A DNA stretch of 64,000 nt from Serripes groenlandicus. Its lineage: Eukaryota; Mollusca; Bivalvia; Cardiida; Cardiidae. The notes under the pieces were generated by a model. That model had not been told where the DNA came from, made no database searches, and saw only the letters and a program-made list of their open reading frames with translations. Location of the stretch: NCBI GenBank assembly GCA_031761405.1, contig JASEVX010000011.1, positions 39,356,887 through 39,420,886 of the forward strand, given 5' to 3'. Position numbers and translations under genes: made by a program. Below are positions 11,766-22,552 of the stretch, one piece after another (positions within the stretch are counted from its first letter, which is position 1; each line of letters starts with the position of its first letter).

Positions 11766-12790
11766 AGAAATACTGTGAGCAAAGCTCACTGAAGAATACC
11801 CCCGCTCCCCTCCCAAAGCATCGGATACAATGGTAAAGTTTCTACGGTTAAGGAGGAGTTGCGCTTACAAGGTATCACAGGAGTTCCTAGTAACCTCTTA
11901 GTTGAATTATCTTCCCTTGGAAGAATATGAGGAGAAAAATCTCCCTTCATGCATATCTACATATAATGTGTAGCCTTCATATACAGTTTGAATCAAATCA
12001 ACTGAGCCCTTTAGGAGGAGTAGCGCTTACAAGGTATGTGCACAGGAGTCCATCGCAGGTAACCTCTAAGTTGAATTATCCACTCTTGGAACAATTCGAG
12101 GCGTATGATGTGTAACCTTCATGTAAAGTTTGAACCAAATCCATTGAGCCGTTTAGGAGGAGTAGTGCTTAAAAGAAATGTGGAAGTATGTGCACAGGAG
12201 TCCCTCGCAGGTAACCTCTAAGTTGAATTATCTCCCTTGGAAGAATCCGAGGCGTATGATCTTCCTTCATGCATATCTACATATGATGTGTAACCTTCAT
12301 GTAAAGTTTGAACCAAATCCATTGGGTCGTTTAGGAGGAGTAGTGCTTACAAGAAATGTGGAGGTATGTGCACAGGAGTCCCTCGCAGGTAACATCTAAG
12401 TTGAATTATCTCCCCTTGGAAGAATCCGAGGCGTATGATCTTCATTCATGCATATTTACATATGATGTGTAACCTTCATGTAAAGTTTGAACCAAATCCA
12501 TTGAGCCGTTTAGGAAGAGTAGTGCTTACAAGAAATGTGGAGGTATGTGCACAGGAGTCCCTCGCAGGTAACATCTAAGTTGAATTATCTACCCTTGGAA
12601 GAATCCGAGTCGTATGATCTTCCTTCATGCATATCTACATATGATGTGTAACCTTCATGTAAAGTTTGAACCAAATCCACTGAGCCCTTTTGGAGGAGTA
12701 GTGCTTACAAGAAATGTGGACATACGGACAGACAGACAGGGTGATTCCTATATACCCTGTATAATAATATTCTTATCTTGTGCGAATGTA
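11766..12790 (+). repeat. tandem-array element, ~178-bp units
   Basis: 'gttgaattatc' recurs at about 11901, 12070, 12222, 12400 and 12579. The last intervals are 178-179 bp. Each unit holds 'caggagtccctcgcaggtaa', 'atgtgtaaccttcatgtaaa' and 'ggaggagtagtgcttacaag'. The left end is 'gagcaaagctcactgaagaa', and the right end is 'cggacagacagacagggtg' followed by 'cctatataccctgtat'. This is the array-plus-microsatellite design of bivalve pearl-like elements. It splits the Harbinger remnant. From 12791 to 13227 I see nothing. Confidence 0.7.
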
Positions 12791-13227
12791 GTTTAATGAA
12801 AGAGCGAGTCGTACAAAACTAATCAACACAATGGATTTCGGACTAGATGAATTGTTGACGTATCTTGAAAGCCTGGATGTGTATCAGTTTGTGAATGTAG
12901 TAATAAAGGGGAGAAAACTCGGAAAAGAGGTGACAGTAGCAAGCTTTGGGTGACACGATAGCGTTTTTTCCAAATCATCGCCACCTACGGCTCCCGTCAG
13001 CAAGGTATCTTCATCGTTGCTGTCTGTGTCCTAGTTTATTTTGTATGAGATCCATGTCTCCGATCGTTAAATTAAATACTACCGGCCTGCATCACTAAAC
13101 AATCTTAAATAAGTGTAAAAATATGACAATCTATAATGATCATTAGGTCTGGCTGTTCACATGGCGATTCGCATCCCACTTACGGCAGTTTACGACATTC
13201 TCGTACTTTATAGCGAGGTTTCATATG

Positions 13228-13488
13228 CTGTTTGTTTGTTTGGAGTTTAACGCCGCTTTCAACAGCTTTGGTCATATCACGGCGGTCAGTGCACCTACCC
13301 ATGTTTTCCTGGCTTTCCCACACCAATACTTACACAACATTCTTTCGAAGCCACTGACTACTTTCTCACATAGATCAGAGGTGAGAGGCAATGGAAAACA
13401 TCGCCCGAAAGAATGTCGCCGCAACCGGGTATCGAACCCGTGACCTCCAGATCACGAGTCAGTTACGCTACCAATTGAGCTACCCGGC
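13228..13488 (-). mobile_element. tRNA-derived SINE, near full length
   Basis: On the minus strand a tRNA-like head (A-box-like 'tagctcaattggtagcg', B-box 'gggttcgatacccg') is followed by a ~160-bp body. It ends with 'ggcgttaaactccaaacaaa'. The tail recurs at 47.5 kb and 35.5 kb, and the body at 2.7 kb, so it is a dispersed family. The head does not fold into a clean tRNA, so I do not call a tRNA gene. Confidence 0.75.
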
Positions 13489-13659
13489 CATATGCTGACC
13501 GCGGGGCAGGTACGTTTGTGTAAACACAGGGTACATATATGCTGAGAAGATACAGGTCTGGTACTTGTGTATACATATATCTACCTCGGGTACATATGTG
13601 TAGTACCTGATACGACAACGACTATACTTGCATTTATAGAGATATTCAATATTTTTATA

Positions 13660-13715
13660 TTGCTGTTTTCAAAGTTGTCTGCTGCAGTTTTGCTGTATGT
13701 GGCAAAGTGTTAAAT
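13660..13715 (+). repeat. 3' half of the ACCCTTTCCCAC MITE family
   Basis: 'gttttcaaagttgtctgctg' and the following bases match the right half of the complete MITE at 14888-15077, with a decayed 'gtggcaaagtgtta' end. Other scraps lie at about 16420-16495, 30620-30650 and 31310-31365. From 13716 to 14212 is AT-rich with no gene. Confidence 0.45.
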
Positions 13716-14212
13716 ATAGTCATGTCACTTGCAAATTGAACTTTTATTCATTTTGAAATGGATAGCAGATCCATCATTTTTCATGTTTGATATATATGTG
13801 TACTCTCAAGACGAATTTTTTATTTCATATTATACAAACATAGAAGATTTAGACCAGTCTTCACAGGGATACAGGCTGAAATGGATCTTGAAAGCTTGCA
13901 AAGTGCAGTTATTGTGTGGCATGACTCAATTAATAAATATTCTACTGAGGTAGATGCACTTATAAATATATGTATATTTAACAATAAATGATTTTTAACG
14001 GAAGGTATTTGACAAATCATTTTTGCAACACAATTTTATAACATAACATATGCAATACCCTATAAATTTATGCTTAACCATAACTATGGTTGAACTTTAC
14101 ACTTGCATATATTATGAAATGCATTCCATTTTGGGAAAACATATGAATTAATATTAACAGCAAGAACATATCACGAAAGTTTTCAATAAAAATATATTCA
14201 ATTCTTCTTTAG

Positions 14213-14865
14213 GCAATTATGATAGTATTCTCCTGGGTGACTCCGGATATCCGTGTCGTCATTTTCTCATAACCCCTTACTTCAACCCAAACACCCCGGG
14301 AAAGATCAGGTTCAATAAAGCGTTATGCCTAACAAGAGTTCTGATTGAGCAGACATTTGGAATTCTTAAGGAAATATTTAAGGTATATTATATTTTTCAT
14401 AACTTATTATATTGAATAGAATTAAAAAGATTTTGGCAATAGGGGAAATTGTTAATTTTAATAATTTTCACCATTTGTCACAATATTTCAAAAGAAATTT
14501 AAATGAAGGAAAGGGTTAACCAATCTTTAATTCTGTTCTGGAAGCAAAGTAATCTTGTGCATGGGCACACGTTAGGTCATGTCGGTTGAAATACATTGAA
14601 GATTAACACAATTTTATATAATTTACAGATTCATTATCATTGCAGTGCTCGCAAAGAAAAAAAGAGCAGTAGTTAAAACACTGTGGCATGTGCATTTTTG
14701 TATAATATTGTGCAGGCTGCTGTTGTGGAGCAGTTTGATGAACCGCAAACTGTACCACATCAAAATGAAGATGGAGAGGTTATGAGAGACCATATAGCTC
14801 AGATTTTTTACACAATAGTAATCATCTATAACAGGTATATTGATAACCAATTAGGATACACGTAA
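14213..14865 (+). pseudogene. HARBI1-like transposase, catalytic and C-terminal exons
   Basis: Exon 14213-14382 (acceptor 'tttag', donor 'gtatat') reads [17 protein letters not shown] and then [21 protein letters not shown] and IEQTFG supply the second Asp and the final Glu of the DDE triad. The next exon starts at 14629 after 'tttacag', in the matching phase, and reads to 14865 with VACAFLYNIVQ and RDHIAQIFYT, the usual HARBI1 C-terminus. One in-frame TAA at 14674 breaks it. No exon with the first Asp (GAIDGTH-type) is visible upstream. Together with 11257-11683 this looks like one interrupted transposase. Confidence 0.7.
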
Positions 14866-14887
14866 AACATCCAGTGATTCTTCTTTA

Positions 14888-15077
14888 ACCCTTTCCCACC
14901 AGCAGACGCATTTTGACGCAATAGCAGCAGACGACTTTTGAACACATTATGGCCAAAGATGAACTTGAGAAATTACTCCTTTTACAATAAATTAAGCTTT
15001 CTTTAATGGAGATTTTCAGGTTTTTGTCACTGTTTTCAAAGTCGTCTGCTGCAGATTTGTTGCATGTGGGAAAGGGT
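14888..15077. mobile_element. 190-bp MITE with TA target duplication
   Basis: The ends are perfect 12-bp inverted repeats, ACCCTTTCCCAC and its complement, flanked by TA on both sides. Inner matches (agcagacg / cgtctgct) extend the pairing. The size and TA duplication suggest a Tc1/mariner-type MITE. It carries no coding sequence. Confidence 0.7.
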
Positions 15078-15262
15078 TAACAAAAAAGAACACCAATACA
15101 TACAAACTAAAGCATATATTGTGTCTATCCTATTATTAACTACACACATTAGGACATATGCAACTTAACTTTTGAAATCTTGTGACAAAAGAAGAATCAT
15201 GAATATATGTTTGCTTACATATTTTCAATTTTTGCAGGTTTGGAACATATAGTTGAAAATGA

Positions 15263-15530
15263 GTATTTATACTGGTTTTGTAATTTTAAAGGCATGCAGT
15301 TGATAAACCTTACAAATGTTTATTTCATCTTTTTTTAGTGACGCCTGCTTAAGTAGGGTGATGCTAATTGATAAATACTATGTCCATCAGGCTTCCATTA
15401 ACATAGTTATCTGTACTGTTTATTTTCAGATGACATGTGCTCCTTCAATACTCCTGATAAATATGTCACAACATTCAAAATGACGCAGAATAATCACATA
15501 AAACAGAATAACACGCATTAAACCATAGTT
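15263..15530 (+). repeat. dispersed repeat R2, copy 1
   Basis: About 270 bp, from 'actggttttgtaattttaaa' to 'cagaataacacgcatta', recurs at 19465-19738 in the same orientation with small indels. It contains a good splice-acceptor-like 'ttttcagatgacatgtgctc' in both copies. It may be the 3' part of the Harbinger family whose leader starts at 15593. Confidence 0.6.
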
Positions 15531-15592
15531 TGCGAACTACAGTATTGTTATACAGGAACGTACTATTAAGCATGTCGTGTGTGTATGTTTTG

Positions 15593-16330
15593 ATGGTTAT
15601 TCTGAATCAGACATCAATTTATAACCAGAAAGATAATCATCTGAACGATATTGCTGAATGACAATACAATTTGTATGCGTTCTTTCTTGCTCATCTAGAT
15701 GCTGTCTATGTCAATTTACAATATTTTATGAGGCATTTAAAGTTAAATTGAAAATGAGCTGCCGGTGCCGGTGTGTATCTCGTGAAAGAAGAGGAATAAA
15801 CATATTGGTGACGTCATCATGTTGGTCATAGTTATAATTTTTCAATAATAAAGTACGTCATTGGTTTTTTGTTGTAAATGTTTAAACAAGTACAGGGAAG
15901 TATAAACATGTTTTTTTTTACCCAAAATGTCTCTAATTACTAACCAAGCCCTGTGTAGTGGGTACTCAAAAGTGTATATTGAAACTAGTGCTTGGATAGA
16001 TCAAGCCCCGAAACTATAACACTTTTAAAACACTCTCCATGCTCACCTTGAGCCCCGAGTACGAACAGTCGAAACTAACACTTTGAGAACGTTTCAGTTG
16101 AGAAAGTTTTGATTTGGAGAACGTTTCGCTGAGAATGGTTTGAACCAATATCAGCGAAATGACCTCGATACTCAAAATGGCCGCCCATTGAAGAAACGCT
16201 AGACGAATAAGAAGAAATCGGTCCGAAAGACGTATCCCACGGGTATTTCGGGATAGTTCGAATCCGTTGAAGGATTTAGATGAGGTCTTCATTCGATCTA
16301 GATTTTCGCCCGGAGAGGATCCAGACTAGC
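15593..16330 (+). pseudogene. Harbinger-family remnant, copy 2 (5' end only)
   Basis: It repeats the leader of copy 1 and reaches the transposase start (ATG at 16177). The fifth codon is TGA, so the coding part is dead. Homology stops near 16330 in the RFRPE region ('ttttcgcccggagaggatcc'). Minus-strand ORFs here are antisense shadows. Confidence 0.6.
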
Positions 16331-17084
16331 AGATGGTCAGAATAATCTTGACCTACACTGCTTGCCAATAACCTTAAGGTGTTTGTCCTAGAGTAACACT
16401 TATCTATACAAATTTAGTCATAATGAACAATTTCTCATTGTGTTCTAATGTGTTCAAAAGTCGTCTGCTGTTGATGCGTCGAAATGTGGAAAAATCTAAA
16501 GCTCACTTTGCTATCCCAGAACAGCATTGCTAGTAGATTGTCTGCGCCAAGCTCAATGATGTAGGATTGAAATGCGATTTAATATAATATAATGCCACAC
16601 GAATTCCTAAGAAAAAAAATATGCTTCGAAAGGTTTTGTTATCTAATGACAATTTAATAAAGACAGCAAAACGAGTCTTTACACTGCGACTCTCCGTTTC
16701 TAAACATGGTCTAACCACATAGCCATGGGGGATATTGAACCCGGAGAAAGTATTATATCATTGACATGTCGGCGCTCTTTCTTTATACAACTTCCTTATA
16801 GAGCATTTTCGTCTGATACGCAGCTACTTAATACAACTATAATAACAAATAATGACGTAACATAACTTTTACGACTGCATGTTTTATGGTAAGTTTGACA
16901 GATTTCTACGGATTTAGAAATCTTTAGGCTTAGCACTTTCTCTGGAACAAGAATACTTTTGGCGCTCAACAAGCCGACGACATTATTAGGTTATAAACTT
17001 GTAATAAAGGCAGGATAAAATAACAACTAAAATAACAAAATAGCCTTATATTTTTTTTTCAAATTTATATCATGATCACTAGAT
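16331..17084. other. no gene; one MITE scrap
   Basis: About 16420-16495 carries 'gttcaaaagtcgtctgctg' and a decayed end of the ACCCTTTCCCAC MITE family. The remainder is AT-rich and unassigned. Confidence 0.4.
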
Positions 17085-17453
17085 CTATTTAAACAAAAAT
17101 ACCATTCGTCTGTCCTTTTTTGCGGCAAAAATGTCAATCACTCTTTCTACGTTGACATCCTCGTCTTTGTATGCATGTATGAGTGCAAGGGATGATAACC
17201 TATTTGAGGTCATAGTAGATCTTAAATACGTCTTGACTCTTCTCATAACACTAAAGGATCGCTCCGCAGTGGCCGTAGACACTGGCATCGTCAACAGAAT
17301 ACAAACGCAAACATGAATGTTGGGATAACTGATTCTGTTCGACGATGCCAGTGTCTCTAAAAGACAATCCTTTAGTGTTATGAGAAGAGTCAAGACGTAT
17401 TTAGACATGGGGCACATTATACAGCGTCTTTGCTGATGGAATACCGCAACCAT
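17085..17453 (-). pseudogene. hAT transposase C-terminal dimerisation domain
   Basis: The minus-strand frame contains MPVSTATAERSFSVMRRVK, YLRSTMTSNRLSSLALIH and then AAKKDRRMVF. This is the hAT dimerisation signature as found in the ZMYM1/DUF4371-type lineage. The frame ends in LFK. Upstream in the protein, residues about 20-45 are not normal coding. They are an antisense copy of the downstream coding sequence, created by the inverted duplication at 17226-17400. The N-terminal part of the same kind of transposase lies at 18216-18449 on the same strand, so most of the catalytic domain is missing. Confidence 0.75.
17226..17400. repeat. inverted duplication inside the hAT domain
   Basis: The left arm starts 'atacgtcttgactcttctca' at 17226. 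The right arm ends with its complement at about 17400. The outer ~34 bp pair perfectly, then about 12 bp differ, then 'agacactggcatcgtc' pairs again. The spacer is about 50 bp. Confidence 0.8.
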
Positions 17454-17524
17454 TTGTTGGTATGTAACCAGCTTGGTTGTAAGGTCCTATGTTTTCCACG
17501 GATGTCTCTGGAAAAAAAAAGAAA

Positions 17525-17600
17525 ACCATCTTAGTCAGGTTTCGAACCTTGATCTCCCACGTGCGGAGCCGATGCCTTACCTATTACACTACTTTTCGTG
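17525..17600 (-). other. tRNA-like SINE head or pseudo-tRNA
   Basis: On the minus strand 'gtgtaataggtaaggcatcg' and 'aaggttcgaaacctg' give A- and B-box-like sequences. The anticodon and acceptor stems do not pair, so it is not a working tRNA. It lies within the gutted hAT element. Confidence 0.4.
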
Positions 17601-17637
17601 TTGCTAGATTTTGTCGGTTTTATAATTATTTTAAAAT

Positions 17638-18217
17638 TTCAGTCGATTAAGTTCTTAAATTTAATCAGTTGAACTTATTCCTTAAATTTAATTTAAATAA
17701 AAAAACAATTTGCTTTTTTTCTGTAAAAGACGCGGAGAGAATTTTTCATCTTATTTCTTTTATTAATTTAAATCACATTTTTTTAAAACAGGAGCCTGGA
17801 CCCGTATATTTATCTACTGACTCGACAATAGTGTAGTTAACAATGTGTAAAGAAATTATTATGACGTCACCGATAATGAAACTAGATTATATTAATAGCG
17901 ACGGGCTATGATTTAAAAAATAATCTTTCAGTCGATTAAGTTCTTAAATTTAATCAGTTGAACTTATTCCTTAAATTTAATTTAAATTAAAAAAAAAATT
18001 TGCTTTTTTTCTGTAAAAGACGCGGAGAGAATTTTTCATCTTATTTCTTTTATTAATTTAAATCACATTTTTTTAAAACAGGAGCCTGGACCCGTATATT
18101 TATCTACTGACTCGACAATAGTGTAGTTAACAATGTGTAAAGAAATTATTATGACGTCACCGATAATGAAACTAGATTATATTAATAGCGACGGGCTATG
18201 ATTTAAAAAATAATCTT
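17638..18217 (+). repeat. two-copy tandem duplication, ~290-bp unit
   Basis: Copy 1 (about 17638-17927) and copy 2 (17928-18217) are almost identical. The main difference is the length of an A-run, and the offset is 289-290 bp. Near-identity suggests a recent duplication or an assembly artefact. The unit is AT-rich and non-coding. Confidence 0.9.
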
Positions 18218-18449
18218 ACTGTGATGGAAATTCAAATGTAGAGCATTGACTCCAGGATTCTTCTAAAACTCTCCTCTTTATGTCATCGTTTGTAATATCT
18301 ATGGACCCGAGAGTTCCAACGTCTATTTTTGGACCATTTGGATTATTTACTTTAGTTGACGATTTTTGGTCAGTTTCAACTAGTGTTGGGACTGGCTTGA
18401 CAGAACAAGTCTTTGTGAGAAAGCTTGAAACTTTAATTTGAAAAGCCAT
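18216..18449 (-). pseudogene. hAT transposase N-terminal fragment
   Basis: The 77-aa frame starts MAFQIKVSSFLTKTCS and ends with WSQCSTFEFPSQ. The tail resembles the W-x-P...FxFP segment that precedes the TTF/zinc-finger region of DUF4371-type hAT transposases. It shares strand and order with the dimerisation domain at 17085-17453. Upstream, the T-run plus G-run at about 18629-18650 is typical of the subterminal region of such elements, but I could not define ends. Confidence 0.45.
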
Positions 18450-19464
18450 GGTTTGTAAACATTGCGAGTGTACTTGGTTGTAAGTTTAAAATCTGAATTT
18501 TGGAGTCTGGAATATGTTCTAAACTGTCCGGGTACCTTCAACAAAATGATATTTATCAATTAGACTTTCCACTACGCAAATTAAAGTATCATTCAGTTAT
18601 TGTTGCCCAAAAAGCTAAAACCTTGATTTTTTTTTTTGGGGGGGGGGGCTTTTCAAAATTTGATGGAAGCCCAGGCTTCCGGGCTTCCGCAGTAGCGACG
18701 GGAATTAAAAGCATGAGATTTAGCCACAACTGCCCAGATAGAGCCGTTATCCAGTATTATTATGATGATCCTTTTATTGATATAAATGTTCAGCCTACTC
18801 TGAAACATAAGAATACATTCATCGCAAGTGGGTTACCTCTATTTAGGGATAAACAATATAAAAGAAGATATCAAGCTAAATATGTTAAAGCATGACCGTT
18901 TACAAGATTACAATATTATGCAGCCAATGTCACCATAAAAAGTATTTAATTTAGTTTGCAAATAAGTCCCTTTGTAAATACCTACGGGTTCATTTCATTC
19001 ATGACTAACAACGATTGGCGATCACTCTCACCATATATGAGTCCACTTTAGTTCTACCTATGGAGATTCTTATAGGACAGGATGTACAAACCCTCCCCAA
19101 AACTCGCGACGAACTTAAGGTGAACAGCAGGAAGGTTAACACAGAAAACGCCAAGCTGAACATTGTGCTATAAAATCTCATAACACGTTGTGACGAAATG
19201 TGGAACATGTTTTATTGTAAACCAAAAGAAAATGTGTGCAAGCGTAAACAATGTTTGCATTGCGTCGACATAAAACCTTTATATGAATACACACTAGTAG
19301 TATCACTTTTTATAAGAGTTATTCAATATAGAGATTTAAAATGTAACACATATTATAGGACACCTTGTATCACCACAGAGGATTCATATTCATATTTGGG
19401 TCCATAGGCCATACTGCAGCATAATCATGTGCGACGGTTCTTTTCAATAGCCAATACAATTTAA
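18450..19464. other. no supported gene; poly-T/poly-G tract
   Basis: A run of T followed by a run of G lies at about 18629-18650, next to the self-complementary 'ggaagcccaggcttcc'. A 131-aa frame crosses it (18500-18895) but translates low-complexity DNA and has no domain I recognise. Confidence 0.4.
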
Positions 19465-19738
19465 ACACTATGGATTTTTACTGGTTTTGTAAGTTTTAAA
19501 GACGAACAGTTGATAATCCTTACAAATGTTTATTTCATCTTTTTAAGTGTCGTCTGCTTAAGTAGGGTTACGCTAATTGATAAATTATCTGTCCATCAGA
19601 CTTCCATTTACATAGTTATCTGTACTGGTTTTCTTTTTCAGATGACATGTGCTCCTTCAATACTCTTGATAAATATGTCACAAAATGCAAAATGACGCAG
19701 AATATCCACATACAACAGAATAACACGCATAAAACCAT
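19465..19738 (+). repeat. dispersed repeat R2, copy 2
   Basis: It matches 15263-15530 from 'actggttttgtaagttttaa' to 'cagaataacacgcataaaac', including the 'tttcagatgacatgtgctc' segment. The neighbouring leader seen after copy 1 is absent here, so the copy is truncated. Confidence 0.6.
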
Positions 19739-20990
19739 TTGATCAGACAATCAAATTGTAGTAATGTACAGACTTGTCCGAGTGTTCACTGATCGCAAAT
19801 TTCACTTAAACCATCCCATTTTAAATATCCAGCAAAATATTCTTACGGAGAATAGAAAATAACCAATTTCATTGCTGCAGTTATTGCTTGCATCTACAAC
19901 GTTGTCATATTTTCCCTTGGCTTGGTTTTATAATTACATTGACAGACTTTGCTGCAGAGAAACGTTGCAAGGTTTCACTTAATGGACTCTAATAATTAAA
20001 CTTGGAGTGGTTGCCAATCCCGTGGATGTCGATGAAATTGGTTTTGCTTAATTTTACAAATGAGCCCCTGCAAGAGTCCTGACGTACGAAAACCGACCTT
20101 CAGAACTTCTCCCGTTATGGCAGCTCGGATACCTTTTTTTCGTGTGGCCCAAACTTATCTCGTGTAGCCGAATGACTGTTTTCATGACTGAATTGTGAAC
20201 ATTGAAGATTCTGATCAAATTGTGATGGTGACGAAGTTCTATTGTGTCCAGTTTGCCGATTTCGTTAAGCGCGGTCTTTCGGAATCAAGTCCTTTAAATA
20301 ACGGAAAAGCTTTTACGGAATCCCAAATAAATATTAAGTCGTATTTGCAAAGTGCATTACCACAATTCTCGGTGTCAAACACTTTATTCTAAACGTATAT
20401 ACAAGGAGGGCCAATTTGGCACTGCTGTGTTCTACTTTATCCCACAAAACGATTCATAAATGCATCGGCGAATCTCCTTTGTTGTTCCTATTTAAAAATC
20501 GGGTCAGTAGTTCCGGAGCAGAATTATTAAACATAACTTTATTTTGCATTAAATGTTACATAATTATAGGCGATCAAAATTTTACATAATACATTACACG
20601 TACAAGGTTATTTAGAAGAACAATAAGCCGTTTCCGAGAAGTAAGTTCGAAATGCAACATATGGAATGTAAAAATCGCTTTTCTTTATTTACAACCATGC
20701 AAAACTATTGAAAGCCCTAACAGAAATTGTGTTTGCTGATCCATTTGGTTTAGCCAATTGCGTGCCCAGTTGAGCGAGAATTAATGAGATATCATTGACA
20801 TCCGAATATCTACCGGATTAAGTTATTTGTGTACCTATTAAATCAGGACTCGGCGTTCCGATAGCACTAACACGATTGGACACATCAGATAGATGATAGC
20901 GCTTAAACAAATAAAAGTGTGTCAGAACGCCGTCAACCAATTCCGAAATTGCACATTCTATAAATATATTACATGTTTAAAGTCCAAGGG
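19739..20990. other. unassigned DNA
   Basis: The longest frame (65 aa at 20195) has no recognisable content. I see no repeat that I can place. Confidence 0.4.
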
Positions 20991-22060
20991 CTTAGAATAA
21001 TGCCACCTATTCAACATTTGAACCTCACACACACTTTAACCATATAAGGCAAAAATGCCCCGCCTCCTGGCGGCCATGTTTTCGGCCAATCAAGGTTGCT
21101 TGAAGGAATCTCATAGATGGTCACTATAGAAACATTTCTACATAAAAGTTTGAAAATTTGCAAAATAATATTGGAAGAAGACTTGTTAAGGTGTTACTAC
21201 CCCTGCGAATAGGAATGCAAGATATCTTCATGCATTCCTATTTTCAAGCATTTTTCATGAATTGTCTTTGATCAATTATAAAGCTTACTTTCATGAAGTG
21301 AGGTGTCTCCACTTCATGAAGATATCAAGTCATAATGAAGTAACCATAAAAGCTTTGAATTATTTATGAATTTCTATGAAGATCTAGTGACCTAGTTTTT
21401 GACTACATATCATTAAGACAAGCATTCTGGCAAAGTTTTAAGATGCTGAGGCAAAAAATGCGGCTTCTCGAGTGTGAACACAATTTTCCTTCAAGTTTGC
21501 CTAGTTTTTGACAAGACATGACCAATATTCAAACTTTGCCTATGAACCATCAAGACAAACCTTTTGACACAGTTTCAAGCTACTGAAGCAACAATGCTCA
21601 CTCTAGAGTGTTAAGAAGTTTTTCCTTCAACTTGGCCGAGTGACTTATTTTTTTACCCAACCTGACCGTATTTAAGTTTGGCCATATCATCAAGACATTT
21701 ATTCTGATAAAGTTTCAAGCGGCTGAAGCAAAACAAGCCGACTCCCGAGTGTTTTCAAAATTTTCAGTTTGGCCTAGTGACCTAGTGTTTGACTCGACGT
21801 GAACCATATTCAACTCGGCCTTGACCTAGATATCATCAAAATAGACATTCTGACAGTTTCAACATGATCAAGTTGAAAATAATCCAACATGACAAATATT
21901 CGAACTTGGCCTAGATATAATTATTACAAACATACTGACAAAGTTTTAAGCTGCAGAACCAAAACAAAAGTGTTAACAAGATTTTCCTTCAGTTGGCATA
22001 GTGACCTACTCTTTGACCCATATTCGAACTTGGCCAAGCAATATTTCATCATTATCATTT
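20991..22060 (-). repeat. decayed array element with short hairpins
   Basis: 'aaccatataaggcaaaaatg' and 'cccctggcggccatg'-type boxes near 21040-21080 link it to the widespread monomer family. The rest has loosely periodic 'gacctagt...ttgac' and 'aagacattctgacaaagttt' segments, related in inverse orientation to 34.1-35.2 kb. Two perfect hairpins stand out: 21208-21242 (12-bp arms, aataggaatgca) and 21290-21320 (11-bp arms, ttcatgaagtg). It abuts the Harbinger target duplication at 22138. Confidence 0.55.
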
Positions 22061-22141
22061 ATACCTGTAATAAATATAGGCTTAAGAATATAGGCTGGAA
22101 TGAATGCGTGTTCATCTCTTGGCTTATCTAAACAGGTTAAA

Positions 22142-22180
22142 GGCCCTGTCACACTACAACGTATGGACTTAACGTATGCC
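22142..22180 (+). repeat. left terminal inverted repeat of the Harbinger element
   Basis: It pairs with 29189-29227. The first 25 bp are identical, then one mismatch (A/C), then 'cttaacgtatgcc' matches. Confidence 0.92.
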
Positions 22181-22470
22181 GAACGAATGATTTTTTTTTG
22201 AAAAAGTGTCCATACGCCGGCATACGTCGACCCGGGTACCTAAAAATCAAATTTGTTGTGGATTGGTCGCATACATAACGTATACACAACGAATCTAACG
22301 TATACAGAACGTATGTCCAACGTATGTCCAACGTATGTATAGCGTATCTTTAACTTATACATAACTTATGGGAGCGTATCTGGGCGTATTTTCAACGAGT
22401 GTCTGACGTTCTCGACGAATGTCCAGCGTATGGGTAGCCTATGAGTAGCGCATGCACAACGTGCTTGGTG
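22181..22470 (+). repeat. left subterminal AACGTATG array
   Basis: Many irregular copies of an AACGTATG/CGTATGTCC-like octamer, in both orientations. A matching dense field lies inside the right end (28760-29188). Such subterminal arrays are candidate binding sites for the MADF partner or the transposase (inference from family knowledge). Confidence 0.75.
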
Positions 22471-22497
22471 TGTCTAACACTCACGTGACATAACAGT

Positions 22498-22538
22498 ACA
22501 AATACCTCGCCGCTTTTTAGGAATTTCCTCATTCAGTC
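22498..22538 (+). promoter_or_regulatory. candidate core promoter of the MADF gene
   Basis: 'acaaata' at 22498-22504 lies about 33 bp upstream of an initiator-like TCAGTC (22533-22538). The ATG follows 15 bp later, which would leave a very short 5' UTR. Confidence 0.35.
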
Positions 22539-22552
22539 AGCATCTACGTACC

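Noticed and set aside
18500..18895. 131-aa ORF with a poly-Phe/poly-Gly stretch
   Set aside because: It crosses a poly-T/poly-G tract and has no domain. It probably reads through the end region of a hAT element.
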